Below, one piece after another: positions 11,901 through 24,194 of a DNA stretch of 64,000 nucleotides. Where the stretch lies: NCBI RefSeq assembly GCF_020921035.1, contig NC_063157.1, positions 24,693,015 to 24,757,014 on the forward strand, in the 5' to 3' direction. The stretch comes from Rhodamnia argentea. Taxonomy: Eukaryota > Streptophyta > Magnoliopsida > Myrtales > Myrtaceae. Numbering within the stretch: the first letter of the stretch is position 1; the number at the start of each line of letters is the position of its first letter. The translations under genes were made by a program, and so were the position numbers. Under the pieces are notes generated by a model, which did no database searches, was not told the DNA's origin, and worked only from the letters and a program-made list of their open reading frames with translations.

Positions 11901-14900
11901 CTTTGTTGTTGCTATTTGTCATATTTGACTGATTTTGGATGTAGCCTCATGGTAAAATTTTGGTTCTGGTCTCATAGTGTTGTAGTTCACTGAATAGGGA
12001 CTTCTCTTCTGAGATTCCTTAATTGTTCTAGAAAGCTATGTAATGATTTGGAATGGGCACTCTGCATTAGACACTTGGGATAACTAAAAGAGCCCCTGAC
12101 CAGAAGCATGCCTGGGGCCCATGTGGCCTGGTATGCTTTTTTACATCTTTTTAAATCGTTCCGAATGGACTGTGGCATTGTCTATGTTCTGTGTCGTGCA
12201 TCAAATAACAATCTGTACAGCACGGTTTATGCCTTGACAAGCATTAACACATCTATTACGTGACACCCTTGATAAGTATGGTCCATTTTGATGGAAGCAT
12301 TTTGTTTCTGGAAAAACAAAAAGCTTACTTAGTATACCACATTCAGGTGGGTCTTGGCATGAAAGAATTGAACATATTGGAATAATCAAACAAATGGAAT
12401 GAAATGGGCCAGCATGCCAATGTCTGGCTGCTCTGCTCAAATGTTGGTTTCTCTCTTTCTCCTTGTTGGGTCATGCAAGTTACCAGATGAATTGGGAAGA
12501 AGGGAAGTTTCTGGAGAATGTGAGTTTCTAAATTTTTGCACTACCAATTTAAGTCAAGTGACACGGTAATTACCTGGTTCAAGAGGTGCAAAGTTGCAAA
12601 AAGTAAATCTTTTTTGGTAGATTAATTACAGGATAATAACTCATTTGCTAAATTAAGTACTCGATAAGGAAATAGCATTGGCATGAAGACTTTTCTCCGC
12701 GTATAGTAAACACTCAAAGTAGAAGACCAAGGATGCCTAATATTCATGAAATCGCCTGAATCTTCTTCCTCTTCTTTTTGATAATGCACATGCCCAATGA
12801 CACTGTTAGCTCATCTTGTATTTACTTCAGACTTACCCACTGAAGACCCACCATCAAGACCAAATCCCAAAGCATCCTTTACTAGCCACAGTTAGAACTA
12901 TGCAGCTACCTGTTTGCAAAGGCAACACCAACTCACTATTATATTGAATGTCGTAATTGGTGAAAATCAGCTCACCTTTATGTATGTTTCGGTGTGGGTG
13001 AGAAGTTAGTATGTCGACTGAGCAATAGTCACCAATATAAGGTCATATTTTTGGCATGAGCATGAAGATCAAATATTGATTTGAAAATTCACTCTTCTCA
13101 GCTGAACAGGTATCTTTAATTTTATTCCCTTGGATGTGGTGTGTTAATTTGAAGCTAGGTAAGAAAGAGATAAGTAGTTGCCAAGGTTTAAACCTTACTC
13201 TGAGGTTGTATCTGCCTTGAGTAACCTACTGTGAAAGCTCGGATTCTATTCTGCTCGCACTTACCCTTGTCCCTGTCTGATTTTGCTCAACTTAATGTCC
13301 GATTTTGCTCTTGCTGGGATGTACAGAAATGCACACTTATGCAAGACTTTTTCTTGAGAATCTTTACATCTTGTATTCTCATATATGTGGCTAAATGCGT
13401 GTCAGGAAAATTATATGAATTATAGGCCTAGTGCTGCTGGCAAGGATGATAATGGGATAAAACGCCTTTCCTTAATCTCCCGAGCTGCTGATTCTATTGC
13501 CAACGGGGACATTATAAATGTACAGATACGAAGATATCGCCAATGGCAGCTCTCTCAAGCTGGTTGCCTTGCTTCTTGTATAATCCCGTATGTTTTTAGT
13601 ATAAGCTGGAGTAGGTGTTAGGTATTTCTCGAGATGTTTTTGTATGGTCCTTTCAATTTCTCATCATATGGCTTTTCATTCAGTGCTGCATTGTTGCATG
13701 GGCAAAGGGAGACACTTGAACAGGTACTTTACTCACGATATATTAATCCTGATGCGCAATATGCCAGTGTATCATTCCTAAGAATCAGTGAAATCTACAG
13801 ATCCCAAGATTGTGAATACCTATGTGATTAGCAGTTGCAAATATCTGCCTTATCTATGCTAATTTTCGTTTTTATTTTTGCGTCCTAGTATTGTGAGTCT
13901 GATGGTTGGATTTTTCTCTTTTTGTTGTACTAGAAGATTCTGCTTCCTCACACTTTCGGTTATTTACTTAAGTTACATGAATTTGGAATTTTTTTGGACC
14001 AAAAATTCGAATTTAATGCTGCATTTTTTTCCTGATGTTGTCAGGGTGAGCGTAATTTCAACAGATTTGGTGGCTGGTTAGGAAAGAACTCAACGATGGG
14101 CAAAAACTTGCGACTTTTGGACGATCTTCATGATCATCTTCTTGCTTCTCGCGAATCTAATTCTGGAAGGTAATATTGTTTCAGTGGGGAAACTTAATCT
14201 TTTATTTGTACAAAATGTGCAAAAAGCGAATATGTTTTCTTTTGCTTTTTTAGTATTTTTTGCCCTTCTGTCATCTTGGAAGTTTCTATGGAAATGTACT
14301 GGCTGGTTCACCGTATGTTTTTCTGGTCATCATTTTTGAATTATACTGTCCAGGAAATCTTTGCGAGTTGACTACCTTTCCCTCCTCCTTAAGAGATTAA
14401 CTGATCCTCTTAGAGTGCTGCCTAAGGTTGGTTTCCTGATTTTTTTCAATTTTGTTGCTTTAATGAGTTCCAAGCAAATTATTGTCACTATCACATGCTG
14501 TTCTGAACAGGATGAAGCTGTCACAGAAGTTGTGGAGTTCATGAATTTATATTCAATCAGTCAGGAAGACTTCGATACTATAGTGGAGCTATCAAAATTT
14601 AAGGTACTAATTCCTGCTCTCTTGTCTGCTGATGCTTCTAGTGTTCGCTCATGCATTTACGTCTCTTTCCTTCAGGGACATCCAAATCCCTTAGATGGCA
14701 TTCCACCAACTGTCAAATCTGCTCTGACCAGGTTGTACAATGAAAGCAGCAGATCAAGGATGGTACGAGCTGCAGATTTAGTTACACTACCAGGAGTAAA
14801 GAAAGCGCCTGCAAAGCGAATTGCAGCTATTTTAGAACCATCTGATGATGTATTGGGAGAGCAAAATGGTGATGCCTTGGCAGAAAGTGAAGACGAGAAC

Positions 14901-15831
14901 TCTTCTGACACGGAAGACCAAGGTAAATCTGAAGACAGAATATTTTGTTGGCCTTGCTGCACATAAAAGAGGCCAAATTTTATGCTTTTACATCCCTTGA
15001 TGGATGGTGCGACATAATTTTTCGAGCTGATGAATGGGTACTGTTTTACATATCCAATAATAACCTGGGTGAGTTTCTTCAAGTAGAAATTTTATTTGGA
15101 GTCTTGGCTTTGAGAAAATCGCTGAATATGTGGAGACGGCTAGAGTTTGGGATTCCTGATTGTGGAAAGAATGCTTTCCATCAACGTGTGGACATAGTGT
15201 GTTTAGGTTCAACATCACACCTTTGTGTCGCATTCCATGCTGAATCAAGGGGATACCTTGCTCTGACCAAAAAAAACAACACCCGCGCGCGGGCAGTGGG
15301 GGAGGGTGGGGGTGGAATACCTTGTGACACCTTTTTGTTTCATAGTGAATTTCTCACCTGTTTTCGGTATTAAGCATTTGTATCGTCGATAGAATTGTGA
15401 CATATTTTCTTGAAGTATTCTTCTGGGTTCAACTGATGCTTGGTCATATAACCCGTGTCTTTTTGGGCATATGAGCCCCCTGAGAGAGAGAGATTTGAAC
15501 ATCTAGTGATTCTCTCCGCTTCTCATGGTATGCAGAGGGTGCTGCTAATGGTGGGAAGAAGCTGCAATTGGACCTCGAGGGACTAAATTCTAAAGGTAAA
15601 GTGGTCATTGGACTTTTTTTTTCGGTCACGGAAAATCGTCTCTGTTCTGTGTTGACTGGAGCCTCTGTTTTATTTCCTTCCGTAGCTATCAAAGTGGAAC
15701 TGGACTTGAAGGGTAAAGAGAACTCAAGTGCAAAGAAGAAACCGGCAGGAAGAGGAAGAGGTGGATCTGGATCCACCGCAGCTAAGCGAGGCGGGTCGGG
15801 TTCAACTCCGGCCACGAAGAGAAAGCGATGA
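5972..15831 (+). CDS. RFC1: Replication factor C subunit 1 (large clamp-loader subunit)
   Basis: Large subunit of the RFC clamp loader, which opens PCNA and places it on primed DNA in the nucleus. Exons: 5972..5974, 6230..6352, 6901..7380, 7478..7545, 7693..7768, 7851..7912, 8004..8149, 9068..9204, 9304..9492, 9627..9748, 9828..10035, 10898..10951, 11297..11466, 11581..11671, 13406..13587, 13684..13723, 14045..14169, 14354..14426, 14511..14603, 14676..14922, 15536..15595, 15686..15831. They join to 964 codons, close to Arabidopsis RFC1 (about 956). Visible parts: N-terminal MSDIRKWFMKSHDK (PCNA-binding type), an acidic/basic linker with RGRGG runs, a BRCT domain (about 204-290), AAA+ Walker A GSPGIGKT (about 405) and Walker B LIMDEVD (about 477-483), the RFC1 C-terminal domain, and a Lys/Arg/Gly-rich tail. 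The first coding exon is the ATG alone. Intron 14 (1.7 kb) holds nothing recognisable. Confidence 0.96.
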
Positions 15832-16005
15832 AAGTGGAGTCAAGCTTCTCGATGGGATGTTTTTGTTGAAGCAGGGGCATTTCCTATGTATATCTTCTCC
15901 TCTTTTCAGAAATCTGCGACTAATTGTCGGTGTGAGTCCACAGCATGTTGCCTCTTGACAATGTCTGTGTCGACGAATTTTCGACCATGGGAAACTATGC
16001 TGCAT

Positions 16006-16780
16006 TACAGCGATGCCTAAGGCAGATCTACTTTTGCGAGGCGTGTATCATCGGCTTCTCTAATGCTTACCGGGATCGTGATGCAAATTTAGGGGGCGGC
16101 ATCAAGAGGTCGAAGGAATTCATGGGGACAAAATCCATATTGTGAGTCTTTTGACATTGTTTCTTGTGGTCGAAGCTTGAGAAGTAAAGACTGAATCTTT
16201 TTCTATGCGGACATGGTGGTAGTGGAGGGAAATGGGAATCACTTTTTCTCTCATGAAAACCGAAAATTTTCCAAAATGGCAGAACATCATCTGCAACGTT
16301 GAAACAAGTTCCTTAAAAATACAAAAGGATTACAGCAGATTAGACTAATGTCATAAATCAATGGAAAAATGTCGGCTGCCGGTAGGTACTGTTGCAATAA
16401 TTTACCCCCACCACTTGCGAAAATTCACCCCCACGACCTAGTTGTACACGAAAATTCCACATTTTATTAATACAAAGAGTTACCAAATCAACCCATCGAG
16501 AGTGAACAATTTGCGGTTTACTTTTTCTATGAAAGACGCAAATCATTAAAGGAAATATTTTTCTAACAGATTGTCAAGAACAGAATAATTTTAATCATAA
16601 ATTCATATATTGTATAAAATAGTAATTGATTCGGAGATTGCGTGATAAAAAATAACTGACAGTACGGCTGTTAAGTCAGCAGCTTCCGATCATTAAACGC
16701 GTCGAACTTCAAACGAATCCAGGAATGGCCTGCGAAATAAAAAGCCCACTTCGGCCTCGACTCTTCCATTCCTGGCCCGC
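16006..16780. other. RFC1 3' UTR and spacer before SDH6
   Basis: No gene, RNA or recognisable repeat seen. AT-rich spacer between two genes on the same strand; the last part is presumably the SDH6 promoter. Confidence 0.5.
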
Positions 16781-16782
16781 TC

Positions 16783-16786
<4 letters not shown>

Positions 16787-16816
<30 letters not shown>
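16787..16816 (+). repeat. (GA)n tract in the SDH6 5' leader
   Basis: About 30 bases of pure GA repeat ending some 75 bases before the SDH6 ATG, probably within the leader or core promoter. Confidence 0.85.
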
Positions 16817-16819
<3 letters not shown>

Positions 16820-16890
16820 TCTGAGTGAAGGTTGGCCTTGGACACTGTCGCTCTGTGCTCCGATTCGTTCCTCGAGCAATCGACGAGAAA

Positions 16891-19438
16891 ATGGCGGAAT
16901 CGTCCTTCTTCAGGAAGCACTGGGAGGGGTGGAAGGAGTTCTGGGGGGAGCGATTCTCGTTCCTGGAGAACTACACCAGATTCACCGACCGCGACCAGCC
17001 TCTCCCCTCTTGGTCCGCCTCCGACGTCGAAGAGTTCATCGCTTCCGATCCTGTTCATGGCCCCACTGTAATTTTACTTGTTCATCCATCTGTGCCCTCT
17101 CTTCCCTCTTCCGTGTTCTTCTGCTCGCGTGATCTCTTCGTCGCTTGTGTCCGATTTGTGTTTTCCATAGCTATGGTGCTCTTTTTCTTCCCTTAGGTGT
17201 TCTTTTTGGATGATTTGGATCCGTTTCTTCGCGGGATTGAACGATTGAGCTGTTTTGTCACTGTTTTCTTAAGAGTGATTAGCTTTTTCACTCCGTGCGC
17301 ATGCTTAACTGATTACTGTAATTGTTCGCTTCGTCGAAGCTCGTTTGGAGACTCTGATAGTGCTGATTGGTCGCTTATCGTTTGGCGTGTGTTCGTGTGG
17401 AGTGGCCACAGTGTAAAAATATCTCGAGTGAGTTAATCGAGGGGTGTTACTGATAGAGGCGCGTGATCCTTGAGTTGTAGTTCCAGTTCAGTGAGTATGG
17501 TTAATTGGTTTCCATCTGCTTTTGGTCGAAATGGGTTTGCCTCTTGTGCTGTTCATTTGCTCTATGTTTGCGCATGAAGCTGATATTATCTTAAGCCTTT
17601 GTACTAGTTACTAGACTGTTGCCATTGTTAGCTGATGGATTCTCTTTGATTAGAACCTCAATGTGCATGACCCCATACGAAAGAGCCTTGCAATTTCCAG
17701 CATTTCCGTCACCATGCAGGAAAAGAACCTTTCTACTGTGGAGATATCTTTGATTAAGTTGCAGAGCCTTTTGTTTGTTAATATCCAACAGTATTGAGGA
17801 AATGGTTTCACAGGGGATGGTAGCAGTAGAGAGGGCAACTGGTGAATGGTGATGTTGTATACTTGGTGGTAGCTTAATCTGTTGGGTCTACTAATATCTA
17901 TCAACTCATTTCGTCTTCCATTTTATCAAAATCGTCTGCGCTCTTAACTTCTGTTGCTATATCCAGAAAGTAGCATTTAATTGCGCTCTGAATCCTAACC
18001 AATAATATCAGAATTTCAGAATTTACAGCTCGACAATATCACTGTGCCACCGATTATCATGTTCCTGTACCACCGGCAGTGTCCCTTTATTGGCTTTTAC
18101 CGAAGCCTAATGGCAAGAAATGACTTGCCTCTCCACTGTCTAATAGCTAGTATGCGCTCTGTTATTACTGGCCCCAGTGGGTCTCTTTGGGTTTAGATCG
18201 CTTTCTGTTGCTACTTGTGAATGCTTGTTCTTCGGAGATAATGGAGTTCTTGACACACTTTTGTTGAGTGTTGAAGTGTCTTAAAGTGTGCCGATGCTTA
18301 TCAACGAATTTGTGAGATGGAAGTTTAGGTGTTAGATGCTGAAACTATGCTTGCCAGCTTTTGCTTGAATAATTTGTGCTTTTCTCTGTATGCTAGCCTT
18401 TTGTATATAATAGCTTCATTTCCTTTACTTTTCAGCTGAAGACAGCGAGGGAAGCAGCGAAATATGCAGCTATTGGAAGTGTGCTTGGGGCAGTGACCAC
18501 AGCAGGTTTTACCTGGAAATATTCAAGGAGCTTGCATGGTATTATACTGCCTCTCTTTCCAAATCTATCTGCCCAATTATTGGGTGTCTCTTTCTCCCCT
18601 ATTAATATTTGGCTGATTGAAAGTGCTCTCTATTGCCTCTGAGGTGCTAGAAAGAAGATAAATAGGATAATAGTAGCATGGGAACCTCAAAGTGTTGGTG
18701 GAAACAAATCATATCTCTTGCATCTTTTTCTAATGACCTCATCTTTAACAAAGGAATGGAATTCAGTTTTCTTCGTCTTGCCATCTTGTTTCATTAAACT
18801 CCTAAATTCTTGATGATAAGCAGAAAAGATTGTGTTTTATTTTTCCGAAGATTATTCAAACCTGGCATGTCTATGATTCACCCATTTTCTGCACTACCCT
18901 TTTTCACTACTATATCTAGAAAAGAAGTTACAGGACCTGCCTTTGTGCTCAACTTTTATTGGATATTGCAGTTAGAAATGTTGCATGCCATCCATCATCT
19001 TTTTTTTAATGTATGAGACAATTGTACTTGTTCAGAGGCTACAGTTCACCTGGAATCAGTAAGCTGGCTGCGTGGGTATCGAATATGTTGAAAGCATGTA
19101 TGGCAGCATTGTTTCTGTTCTGTTGCCTTCACATTGTATAATTCAGGACATGTGGTTAGTTTAGAAGCTAGTATAATTAACTTAAAAAAACCAGCCAGGA
19201 TTTCTCCTAGAAAGGCGTAAAGGGAATTTGGATGGTGTTGTAATTCTTTTCTCTTTCTTTGGTCCCGCTCTTGTTCGTCCTGGTAGGTGCTGGACTATCC
19301 TTTGCAGCAGGGGCGATGTTTGGTTGGACCTTTGGACAGGAAATCGCCAGCCACTCGTTGCAACTCTACCGATTGGATACCATGGCTGCACAAGTCAAGT
19401 TCTTGGAGTGGTGGGAGAACAAAACAGGAGGTCGCTAG
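16891..19438 (+). CDS. SDH6: Succinate dehydrogenase subunit 6, plant-specific (complex II)
   Basis: Exons 16891..17067, 18436..18538 and 19287..19438 encode 143 residues, matching the about 142 of Arabidopsis SDH6 (At1g08480, from memory). The protein starts MAESSFFRKHWEGWKEFW. Other conserved strings are PLPSWSASDVEEFIASDPV, a Gly/Ala-rich hydrophobic stretch after LKTAREAAKY, the SRSLHGAGLSFA junction, and the end DTMAAQVKFLEWWE. SDH6 is an accessory subunit of plant mitochondrial complex II and probably helps to anchor it in the inner membrane. The two hydrophobic segments (about 68-85 and 97-112) fit that. Intron phases are 0 and 1, all GT-AG. Intron 1 (1.37 kb) and intron 2 show no features. 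The upstream GA tract sits in the leader. Confidence 0.9.
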
Positions 19439-21590
19439 GAACTTAACGAGTCTGCGACATGAAAATGAAACTGAAAGCCTTTGTTTTGCTTCCTTTGAAT
19501 AAGATCGAGATGGGATTGTCAATTATGGATGTGTTTGTGGCTACATCTTTTGAAGTCATCTGGTTTTTAGACTTCCAGATTCTTGGCTTTGCTGATTTAT
19601 ATGATGAAGAAGTTGCTCATTTTTGGTGGAGACTGCATTGACATAGCCTGTTCTATATTGTCAGGCCATTGATGATGACGCGAGGGTACATGATCTAGTG
19701 GTTACTATGTTTCAGGACTTTTGGTTGGGCGTTCTGATAAATCTGTGGCCTCAACAACAAATAGATGTTCGAGAAATGCAACCGCAGGTTCCCAAAGTTC
19801 GTATACTAAATGATCTGGCAAATTGTTACTGGGTGTTAGGTGATGGACGTGCTTAATCGCCCATTCACAATCTGCCACGTAATCGGTACACCAATTTCAG
19901 TCATCAGTCTCAATATACTCACCATGCTCTACAAGTTATTACCTTCGTGAAGAAGTTATTAGTAGACCTAAATTCACTTTTCTCTTCGTGGAAAGATCGC
20001 TTGCTACATGGAAAATTTATCACTTGCAAATAGGTAAACTACGTACTTTTTCTACGTAGAGTTTCAATAACTACGGAGAAAATTCATATGTAGGTAAGCG
20101 CTTGTTCTTAAGTTACCCCTTAATGCCGTTTCGAACCATTAAAATAAGCCGAAGAGAGAATTTATCGAATAAGGTGGTCAACTTAATCTTTAAAAAACAA
20201 AAAAAATTAGTAAATTTAAAAGGATATATCTTATTTAAACATAGCTTATTTTTTTGTAAAAGTCCCCAAATGCTATTCACTGGAGAGGGAAAAAAAAAAA
20301 AAACCAGCTTCAGTCTGTCGCCAAAACAAAACAATACATAATCACAAACATCACCCACAGATCTTGTACATGCCAACTGGAGCACAACTCAATATGCAGC
20401 TCATATACAACGTCTCTTTAAGAATTCTCCCACTCTCTCTCACACTGTATTTGGCTGCAACTTGATCGAGCTGATGGAACAGTCGAAGAATGCAACTTAT
20501 TTCTAGCTTTACATTGGCCACAGATACCGCCATGCCGAGCATGTTTTAGCAGTAAAAAGACCTAAAGCTTGAAGCTGAAGCATTAAAGCTTTTACTCTTT
20601 CAACATCTGAAGAATTTGGAATGAGAGGTACCAAGAGCAGCTTGTAGAAAAACTACCGAATCATCTGATCCGGCATGAAGCCAGTGTCAATCGTTAATGT
20701 GCGTTACTTCAGCTGCTTTGACATTGGAATTCTTTTGGTATTCGATGTGGGTATCGACTATCGAACAGCAAGTGAACCGAACATTTCGAATATAATTCTA
20801 TAACATATATATATTAATCAAGAAAAATACTTCTTTTCGAGACGTGATTGATGCAGGCTAATGTTCGTACTTACTTTTTGCGTGCAAAATCTCACTGTTT
20901 CCCTCTTGCCGACAACGCAGAGTTGGAAAGTGAAGAAGGATTTGCTCAACCGTGTATCCCGTGGGTTTCAGTTGATGCGAATACCCCTTACAGACAGGTT
21001 CGAGATCCGGAGAAAGTTTGTAAGGAGCAGACTTATGATTGCTCAATCGGTTGGGGCGACACGGCTTCGAGTCTTGGACGTGTCTCAGATGGTGCCCAAT
21101 TTAAGTCTTTATAAAGCATTAGGCTTCAGTGAGAATGCATGGTTTGTCGTGAACGATGAACCGTGGATGCACGCTTCTATTTCCAGGCCTGTCAGTTGGA
21201 CTCCAATGCCTAACAAGTAACAAACCAATTTGGACAGCAATGTCTCCAAACTCAAATTTCCAAACGATGAGAGAGAGAGAGAGAGAGAGAGAGGTGTTTG
21301 ACCCCTTCAAAGGGAGACCATGGTTGATCCTAGGAAACTGTTAGAACTTGCTAAAAAAAGGCCACCCAAAATTCAAAGACAGGAATTTTCTCCATGGCAA
21401 GAAAATGTTTCTCCACAAACATTCCAACATCTAAGAAAAGCTTTGTCACCTTTTCGCCCAAAAGAGGCAACGAACTCCAGAGGCAATGGGGACTCTCTCT
21501 CTCTATTTCTGTAGATGGATATAACCCTCTAATATTCTCAAAGGTCCTGGTCAGTCTAATCCCCTGTTTCATCCTCCTTACCCAGGAGGG
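19439..21590. other. Spacer between SDH6 and the CrRLK1L kinase
   Basis: Short open frames around 20100-20385 and 20850-21220 resemble no family I know and have no splice or codon pattern that would support a gene. A (GA)n run lies at 21269-21293. I see nothing else. The kinase promoter and leader must lie at the right end. Confidence 0.5.
21269..21293 (+). repeat. (GA)n tract upstream of the CrRLK1L kinase
   Basis: Pure GA run of about 25 bases, some 300 bases before the kinase start. It fits the promoter/leader position seen for the other genes. Confidence 0.85.
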
Positions 21591-24194
21591 ATGGAGATAG
21601 AAAATAAACCAAGAACACCTGTCAACCCTCTCCTTTTTCTATCCCCCTCTGCATCGCCATCGCGACCCCTCATGGCGGCCCTCCTGGTCCTCCTCTTTGC
21701 CATCCTCGGCGGCTCCACCGCCTCCGCTGCCGCCGCCCCTTTCTCTCCGAAAGACAACATCCTCATTGACTGCGGAGCCAACTCCTTGGTCACCCTCCCT
21801 GATGGAAGGATCTTCAAGACCGACGTCAACTCCGCCGGATACTTGGAAGCCAAGGACAACATCCAAATCTCGGACCCCGCGGCCGATGTCCCGTCGCCCA
21901 TTTATCAGACGGCGCGGGTGTTCGTCTCCGAAGCCACTTATTCCTTTCGCCTGGGGAGCGCGGGTTGGCATTGGGTTAGGCTCCATTTCTTCCCCATGAA
22001 CAACACCCAATTCGATCTCCAGACTGCCATGTTCACCGTCGCGACCAGCGATGTTGTGCTTTTGCACAGGTTCTCCGTGAATAACAGCACTAAATACATT
22101 ATCAAGGAGTATCTGCTGAATGTGACCGACCCCCAGTTCACCCTCAAGTTTACTCCTGTCAAGGACTCTTTCGCGTTCATCAATGCCATCGAGGTGGTTT
22201 CGGCACCGGACTTCTTGATCGCCGACAGCGCCACCGCGCTCTTCCCTGTCACGGAATACAACGGTTTGAGCTCGTTCAATTACCAGATCGTGCACCGGCT
22301 CAACGTCGGGGGATCCGTGATCACTTCTCAGAACGACACACTAGGAAGATTCTGGGACTCGGATACGGAGTTTCTCAAGGAAAAGTCCTTGGCTAAGCGC
22401 ATCTCTGTCCCTTCGACCATTGTCAAGTATCCTGAGGACTTTCCGAAGCTCGTTGCCCCCGCAGCTGTGTATGCATCCGCCGTGGAGATGGCCAATGCCA
22501 ATGTTCAACAACCCAACTTCAATGTCACGTGGAATTTCAACGTTGATACCGATTTCGGATATGTCGTACGGTTGCATTTCTGCGACATTGTGAGCAAGTC
22601 CCTCAATGACCTCTACTTCAATGTTTATATCAACGGAAAGATGGCTGTATCCGGCCTCGATTTGTCCAGCTTGACCGGCGGTTTGGCCATTCCTTACTAC
22701 AAGGACATTGTAGTGAATTCGACCCTGATGGCCAGTGGACTGAGCATTCAAATCGGCCCGATGAATCAAGACACAGGCACGGTGAATGCAATCTTGAACG
22801 GGGTGGAGATTCTGAAAATGACCAACTCGGTGAATAGCTTGGATGGAGAATTCGGAGTCAACGGAAAGAAGGCCTCTTCATCTAACCGGAACACGGTGGC
22901 GGCAGTTGGGTTCGCCATGATGTTCGGAGCATTCGTTGGCCTTGGTGCGATGGTCATCAAGTGGCATAAGAGGCCCCAAGACTGGCAAAAGAGGAACAGC
23001 TTCTCATCTTGGTTGCTGCCCCTACATGCCGGCGACACGAGCTTCATGTCTAGCAAGACTTCAATGGGTTCTCACAAGACCAACTTCTACTCATCCACCC
23101 TGGGATTGGGCCGATTCTTCTCATTTGCAGAGATACAAGAGGCGACCAAGAACTTCGACTCGAATTCAATCATCGGTGTCGGAGGATTTGGCAATGTCTA
23201 CCTAGGAGAGATCGATGATGGCACTAAAGTCGCGGTCAAGAGAGGGAATCCACAGTCTGAACAAGGAATCAATGAGTTCCAGACCGAAATCCAGATGCTG
23301 TCTAAGCTCAGGCACAGGCATTTAGTGTCTCTGATTGGTTATTGTGATGAGAACTCCGAAATGATCTTGGTCTATGAGTACATGTCCAATGGCCAAATCA
23401 GGGACCACATCTACGGCAAGAACATGCCGCCGTTGTCGTGGAAGCAACGGCTCGAGATCTGTATCGGGGCAGCACGTGGGCTCCACTATCTTCACACCGG
23501 CACCAACCAGGGGATCATCCACCGCGACGTCAAGACCACCAACATTCTGCTCGACGATAACTTCATCGCCAAGGTCGCGGATTTCGGACTGTCGAAAGAT
23601 GCACCCATTGGGCAAGGTCATGTGAGCACGGCGGTGAAAGGAAGCTTCGGGTATCTGGACCCCGAGTACTTTAGGAGGCAGCAGTTGACGGACAAGTCTG
23701 ACGTGTACTCATTCGGGGTGGTCCTGCTCGAGGTGTTATGCGCAAGGCCTGCCTTGAACCCTCAACTTCCCAGGGAACAAGTGAACTTGGCCGAGTGGGC
23801 GATGCAGTGGAAGCGAAAAGGCTTACTCGAGAAGATCATCGACCCTTTTCTCGTTGGAACCATCAACCCCGAGTCGCTGAAGAAGTTCGCCGAGGCTGCC
23901 GAGAAATGTTTGGCCGAACACGGTGTGGATAGGCCAACCATGGGAGATGTTCTGTGGAACTTGGAGTACGCGCTGCAGCTGCAGGAGGCTTTCTGTCAGG
24001 GGAAGAATGAGGATGAGAGCAAATCTTCCGCTACCATCGCCGCCTCCCCAGCTGTCGTTGCGCCAGCCGCTTCCCCAGCCGATAACCGCCCGGTCTCTCA
24101 CCCGGAAGAGAGTGGGGATCGAGCTCAAGTTCAGGCCTTCAGTGAGCACTCAGAAACGGACATGTTGCAACAGTTCGCTCTCAATGGAAGATAA
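21591..24194 (+). CDS. ERU: CrRLK1L malectin-like receptor kinase, ERULUS (At5g61350) type
   Basis: Single intronless frame of 867 codons, as usual for the CrRLK1L family. Order: signal peptide; tandem malectin-like ectodomain (about 50-420) with NVTWNF and RLHFCDIVSKSLNDLYFN; one membrane helix (about 436-458); juxtamembrane RPQDWQKRNSFSSWLLPLHA; Ser/Thr kinase with GVGGFGNVYLG (about 528), AVKRG, HRDVKTTN (about 643), DFGL (about 664) and GSFGYLDPEYF. All kinase residues look intact. The juxtamembrane string and LDGEFGV point to ERULUS/CAP1 rather than FERONIA, THESEUS or HERCULES. ERU acts at the plasma membrane in root-hair tip growth and calcium/pectin control. The ATG at 21672 (M28) directly precedes a good signal peptide (MAALLVLLFAILGG) and may be the true start; starting at 21591 would bury that peptide. 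Confidence 0.92.
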   Translation: MEIENKPRTPVNPLLFLSPSASPSRPLMAALLVLLFAILGGSTASAAAAPFSPKDNILIDCGANSLVTLPDGRIFKTDVNSAGYLEAKDNIQISDPAADVPSPIYQTARVFVSEATYSFRLGSAGWHWVRLHFFPMNNTQFDLQTAMFTVATSDVVLLHRFSVNNSTKYIIKEYLLNVTDPQFTLKFTPVKDSFAFINAIEVVSAPDFLIADSATALFPVTEYNGLSSFNYQIVHRLNVGGSVITSQNDTLGRFWDSDTEFLKEKSLAKRISVPSTIVKYPEDFPKLVAPAAVYASAVEMANANVQQPNFNVTWNFNVDTDFGYVVRLHFCDIVSKSLNDLYFNVYINGKMAVSGLDLSSLTGGLAIPYYKDIVVNSTLMASGLSIQIGPMNQDTGTVNAILNGVEILKMTNSVNSLDGEFGVNGKKASSSNRNTVAAVGFAMMFGAFVGLGAMVIKWHKRPQDWQKRNSFSSWLLPLHAGDTSFMSSKTSMGSHKTNFYSSTLGLGRFFSFAEIQEATKNFDSNSIIGVGGFGNVYLGEIDDGTKVAVKRGNPQSEQGINEFQTEIQMLSKLRHRHLVSLIGYCDENSEMILVYEYMSNGQIRDHIYGKNMPPLSWKQRLEICIGAARGLHYLHTGTNQGIIHRDVKTTNILLDDNFIAKVADFGLSKDAPIGQGHVSTAVKGSFGYLDPEYFRRQQLTDKSDVYSFGVVLLEVLCARPALNPQLPREQVNLAEWAMQWKRKGLLEKIIDPFLVGTINPESLKKFAEAAEKCLAEHGVDRPTMGDVLWNLEYALQLQEAFCQGKNEDESKSSATIAASPAVVAPAASPADNRPVSHPEESGDRAQVQAFSEHSETDMLQQFALNGR

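Noticed and set aside
20861..21220. Frame of about 119 codons upstream of the kinase
   Set aside because: No recognisable motif, and it lies in the probable kinase promoter/leader.
21639..22295. Minus-strand frame of 218 codons
   Set aside because: It lies entirely within and antisense to the malectin-domain part of the CrRLK1L kinase and has no recognisable motif.
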